From the NCBI GenBank assembly GCA_013042765.1, contig JABDPP010000174.1, positions 1 to 7,336 of the forward strand: a stretch of DNA of 7,336 nt. The letters are read 5' to 3'. The notes under the pieces were generated by a model, which did no database searches, had not been told where the DNA came from, and was given only the letters and a program-made list of their open reading frames with translations. The position numbers were made by a program, and so were the translations under genes. Positions 6,379-7,336 of the stretch are shown in pieces; position 1 is the first letter of the stretch, and the number at the start of each line of letters is the position of its first letter. The DNA is from Litoreibacter sp. Its GTDB lineage: Bacteria > Pseudomonadota > Alphaproteobacteria > Rhodobacterales > Rhodobacteraceae.

Positions 6379-6398
6379 GCGCGCTTCCGGGAGCGCGC
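6379..6398. repeat. Second GC-rich hairpin GCGCGCT-N6-AGCGCGC
   Basis: Perfect 7-base arms at 6379-6385 and 6392-6398 enclose the loop TCCGGG. The hairpin sits between the main terminator and the stop codon of the minus-strand gene, in its 3' untranslated region. It has no T tract of its own, so it may aid termination or protect the 3' end of the transcript, or have no role. Confidence 0.5.
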
Positions 6399-6407
6399 GG
6401 CATAGGC

Positions 6408-7336
6408 TTAGAAGTTGAGCGAGATATCACGGTGACCCGAGCTACAGGACGCCACGAAGAGTGCCTGTTCGCGCGGCAGCTTGTCTTGCTTGCGCAGACC
6501 GATCGTATCCCGGATCGCCTCATTATATTCCTCGAGCGCGGAAGTCAGCTCCGCCGAGGCGCGTGTCCGCCATGTGATCTCCGTCCGCAGGGTCTCAAGT
6601 GCCTTCTCGATATTCTCGGCGGCCTTATCGTAGTCCTGTTTGCGGCTGTCGATGTTACGACGTGCCTTTGACAGCAGCGAGCGGATGTCCCCGGCACCGT
6701 TCACCTCACCCACGAGGCGTTCAACCTCCTTGAAGCGGGTCTCGGCCGTGTCGCGATCCATGCTGGCTGCATCCGCCGCCAATTCAAGGATCGGCGCTTC
6801 GAGCGGTGCGAGGCCCTCCGTTCCTGCGAGCAGTTCACGCAGCTCGATGATAGGCTCATATGCCTGGTCCACCGTCCGACGATAGGTCGAACGCGCCTTC
6901 CGGTCGGCAGAGGTGATCTTGGCGTATTCGCCCTGAACCCCTTCCCAAGTCTCAGGGATCTGCGAGAGAAGTGCTTCGCGCTCAGCCTTGAGTTCTTCGA
7001 GTTCACGCTCCTGCGCCTCGATGTCCCCGATCTTCCGGCTAACCCTCAGCTCGATCTCCTCGATGTGGTGATCGATGCTCCGCGCATCCCGCTGCAAGGC
7101 ACGCACGATCCGGTGCTGCGGACGGTAGGCCAATGCACCTTCCTCCAGCTGGACCTGAACGCTCTCGATCTCTTCCATCAGAGCAAAGGAGCTCCGGGCC
7201 TTCTCAAGACCTTCGCCAAAGTCCTTCTGCAGGCCGTCTGGCAGGTAGGACACATCCAGCCCTGCTGCCTTGTCGATCGCCGCCATGATCTGCGTGCCGT
7301 TCTCGTCAAACTGGCCCGAGATATAGTCCTCGATGC
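6408..7336 (-). CDS. Unrecognised coiled-coil protein (C-terminal 308 residues)
   Basis: The reading frame is open from the TAA at 6410-6408 to the right edge, so the N-terminus lies outside the window. The Met at 7286 is not a likely start: no ribosome site precedes it, and the frame continues upstream through IEDYISGQFDENG. I do not recognise the family. The visible part is hydrophilic and very rich in Glu, Lys, Arg and Ala, with long helical heptad-like runs, for example about 80-150 (RSIDHHIEEIELRVSRKIGD, then ERELEELKAERE) and about 215-275 (KARRNIDSRKQDYDKAAENI). No membrane segment or signal peptide is seen in this part. The only cysteine lies in the less charged tail, which ends CSSGHRDISLNF. 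Its coding pattern resembles its neighbours. It could be the coiled-coil arm of a larger structural, membrane-anchored or transport-related protein. It faces putR across the terminator and shares no operon with it. Confidence 0.88.
   Translation of the reverse strand, partial: IEDYISGQFDENGTQIMAAIDKAAGLDVSYLPDGLQKDFGEGLEKARSSFALMEEIESVQVQLEEGALAYRPQHRIVRALQRDARSIDHHIEEIELRVSRKIGDIEAQERELEELKAEREALLSQIPETWEGVQGEYAKITSADRKARSTYRRTVDQAYEPIIELRELLAGTEGLAPLEAPILELAADAASMDRDTAETRFKEVERLVGEVNGAGDIRSLLSKARRNIDSRKQDYDKAAENIEKALETLRTEITWRTRASAELTSALEEYNEAIRDTIGLRKQDKLPREQALFVASCSSGHRDISLNF

Noticed and set aside
6408..7286. Treating the Met at 7286 as the real start of the coiled-coil protein
   Set aside because: The frame stays open to the window edge with protein-like sequence, and no ribosome site precedes this ATG.
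1..7336. CRISPR arrays, insertion sequences, integrase attachment sites, tRNA genes or toxin-antitoxin pairs
   Set aside because: No direct repeat array, transposase, cloverleaf-like sequence or paired small genes could be seen on either strand.

Overview
The window looks like a chromosomal segment of a Rhodobacteraceae-type alphaproteobacterium. It is moderately GC-rich with GC-biased third codon positions. It pairs an alphaproteobacterial soxS-soxR-soxT arrangement, divergent from a CcdA-type soxV, with a PutA that lacks the enterobacterial DNA-binding domain and is partnered by a separate Lrp-family PutR. The lineage is inferred from gene content and layout; no database search was possible.

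Positions 1-2200 are the left edge of a sulfur-oxidation (sox) cluster. The 5' end of soxV (CcdA-type thiol-electron transporter) runs off the left edge on the minus strand. A 77-base divergent control region separates it from the plus-strand operon soxS (periplasmic thioredoxin), soxR (ArsR-family sulfide/persulfide-responsive repressor) and soxT (YeeE/YedE-type sulfur-compound transporter). SoxV would move reductant across the membrane, SoxS would use thiol chemistry to keep the Sox carrier active, SoxT would import a sulfur compound, and SoxR would sense sulfur species and control both sides of the divergent promoter region. That region holds a good minus-strand promoter whose -10 box overlaps the short symmetric element ATATTCATAT.

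Positions 2228-6314 are a proline-catabolism module. putA (1164 residues, minus strand) encodes a proline dehydrogenase / P5C dehydrogenase with an extra C-terminal domain. putR (plus strand) is an Lrp/AsnC-type regulator reading away from it. The 121 bases between them contain a perfect TATAAT without a recognisable -35, and an AT-rich patch of inverted CTAA/TTAG half-sites just upstream. This is what an activator-dependent putA promoter should look like. A putative hairpin separates the convergent soxT and putA ends.

Positions 6331-6398 hold a strong hairpin with A/T tracts on both sides (a bidirectional terminator) and a second GC-rich hairpin. They separate putR from the convergent 3' part of a long, charged, coiled-coil protein (6408 to the right edge), which I do not recognise and whose start lies outside the window.

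No tRNA, rRNA, CRISPR array, insertion sequence or other mobile element was seen. The known systems explain almost all of the window. The less explained parts are the coiled-coil protein and the fine structure of the two divergent control regions.
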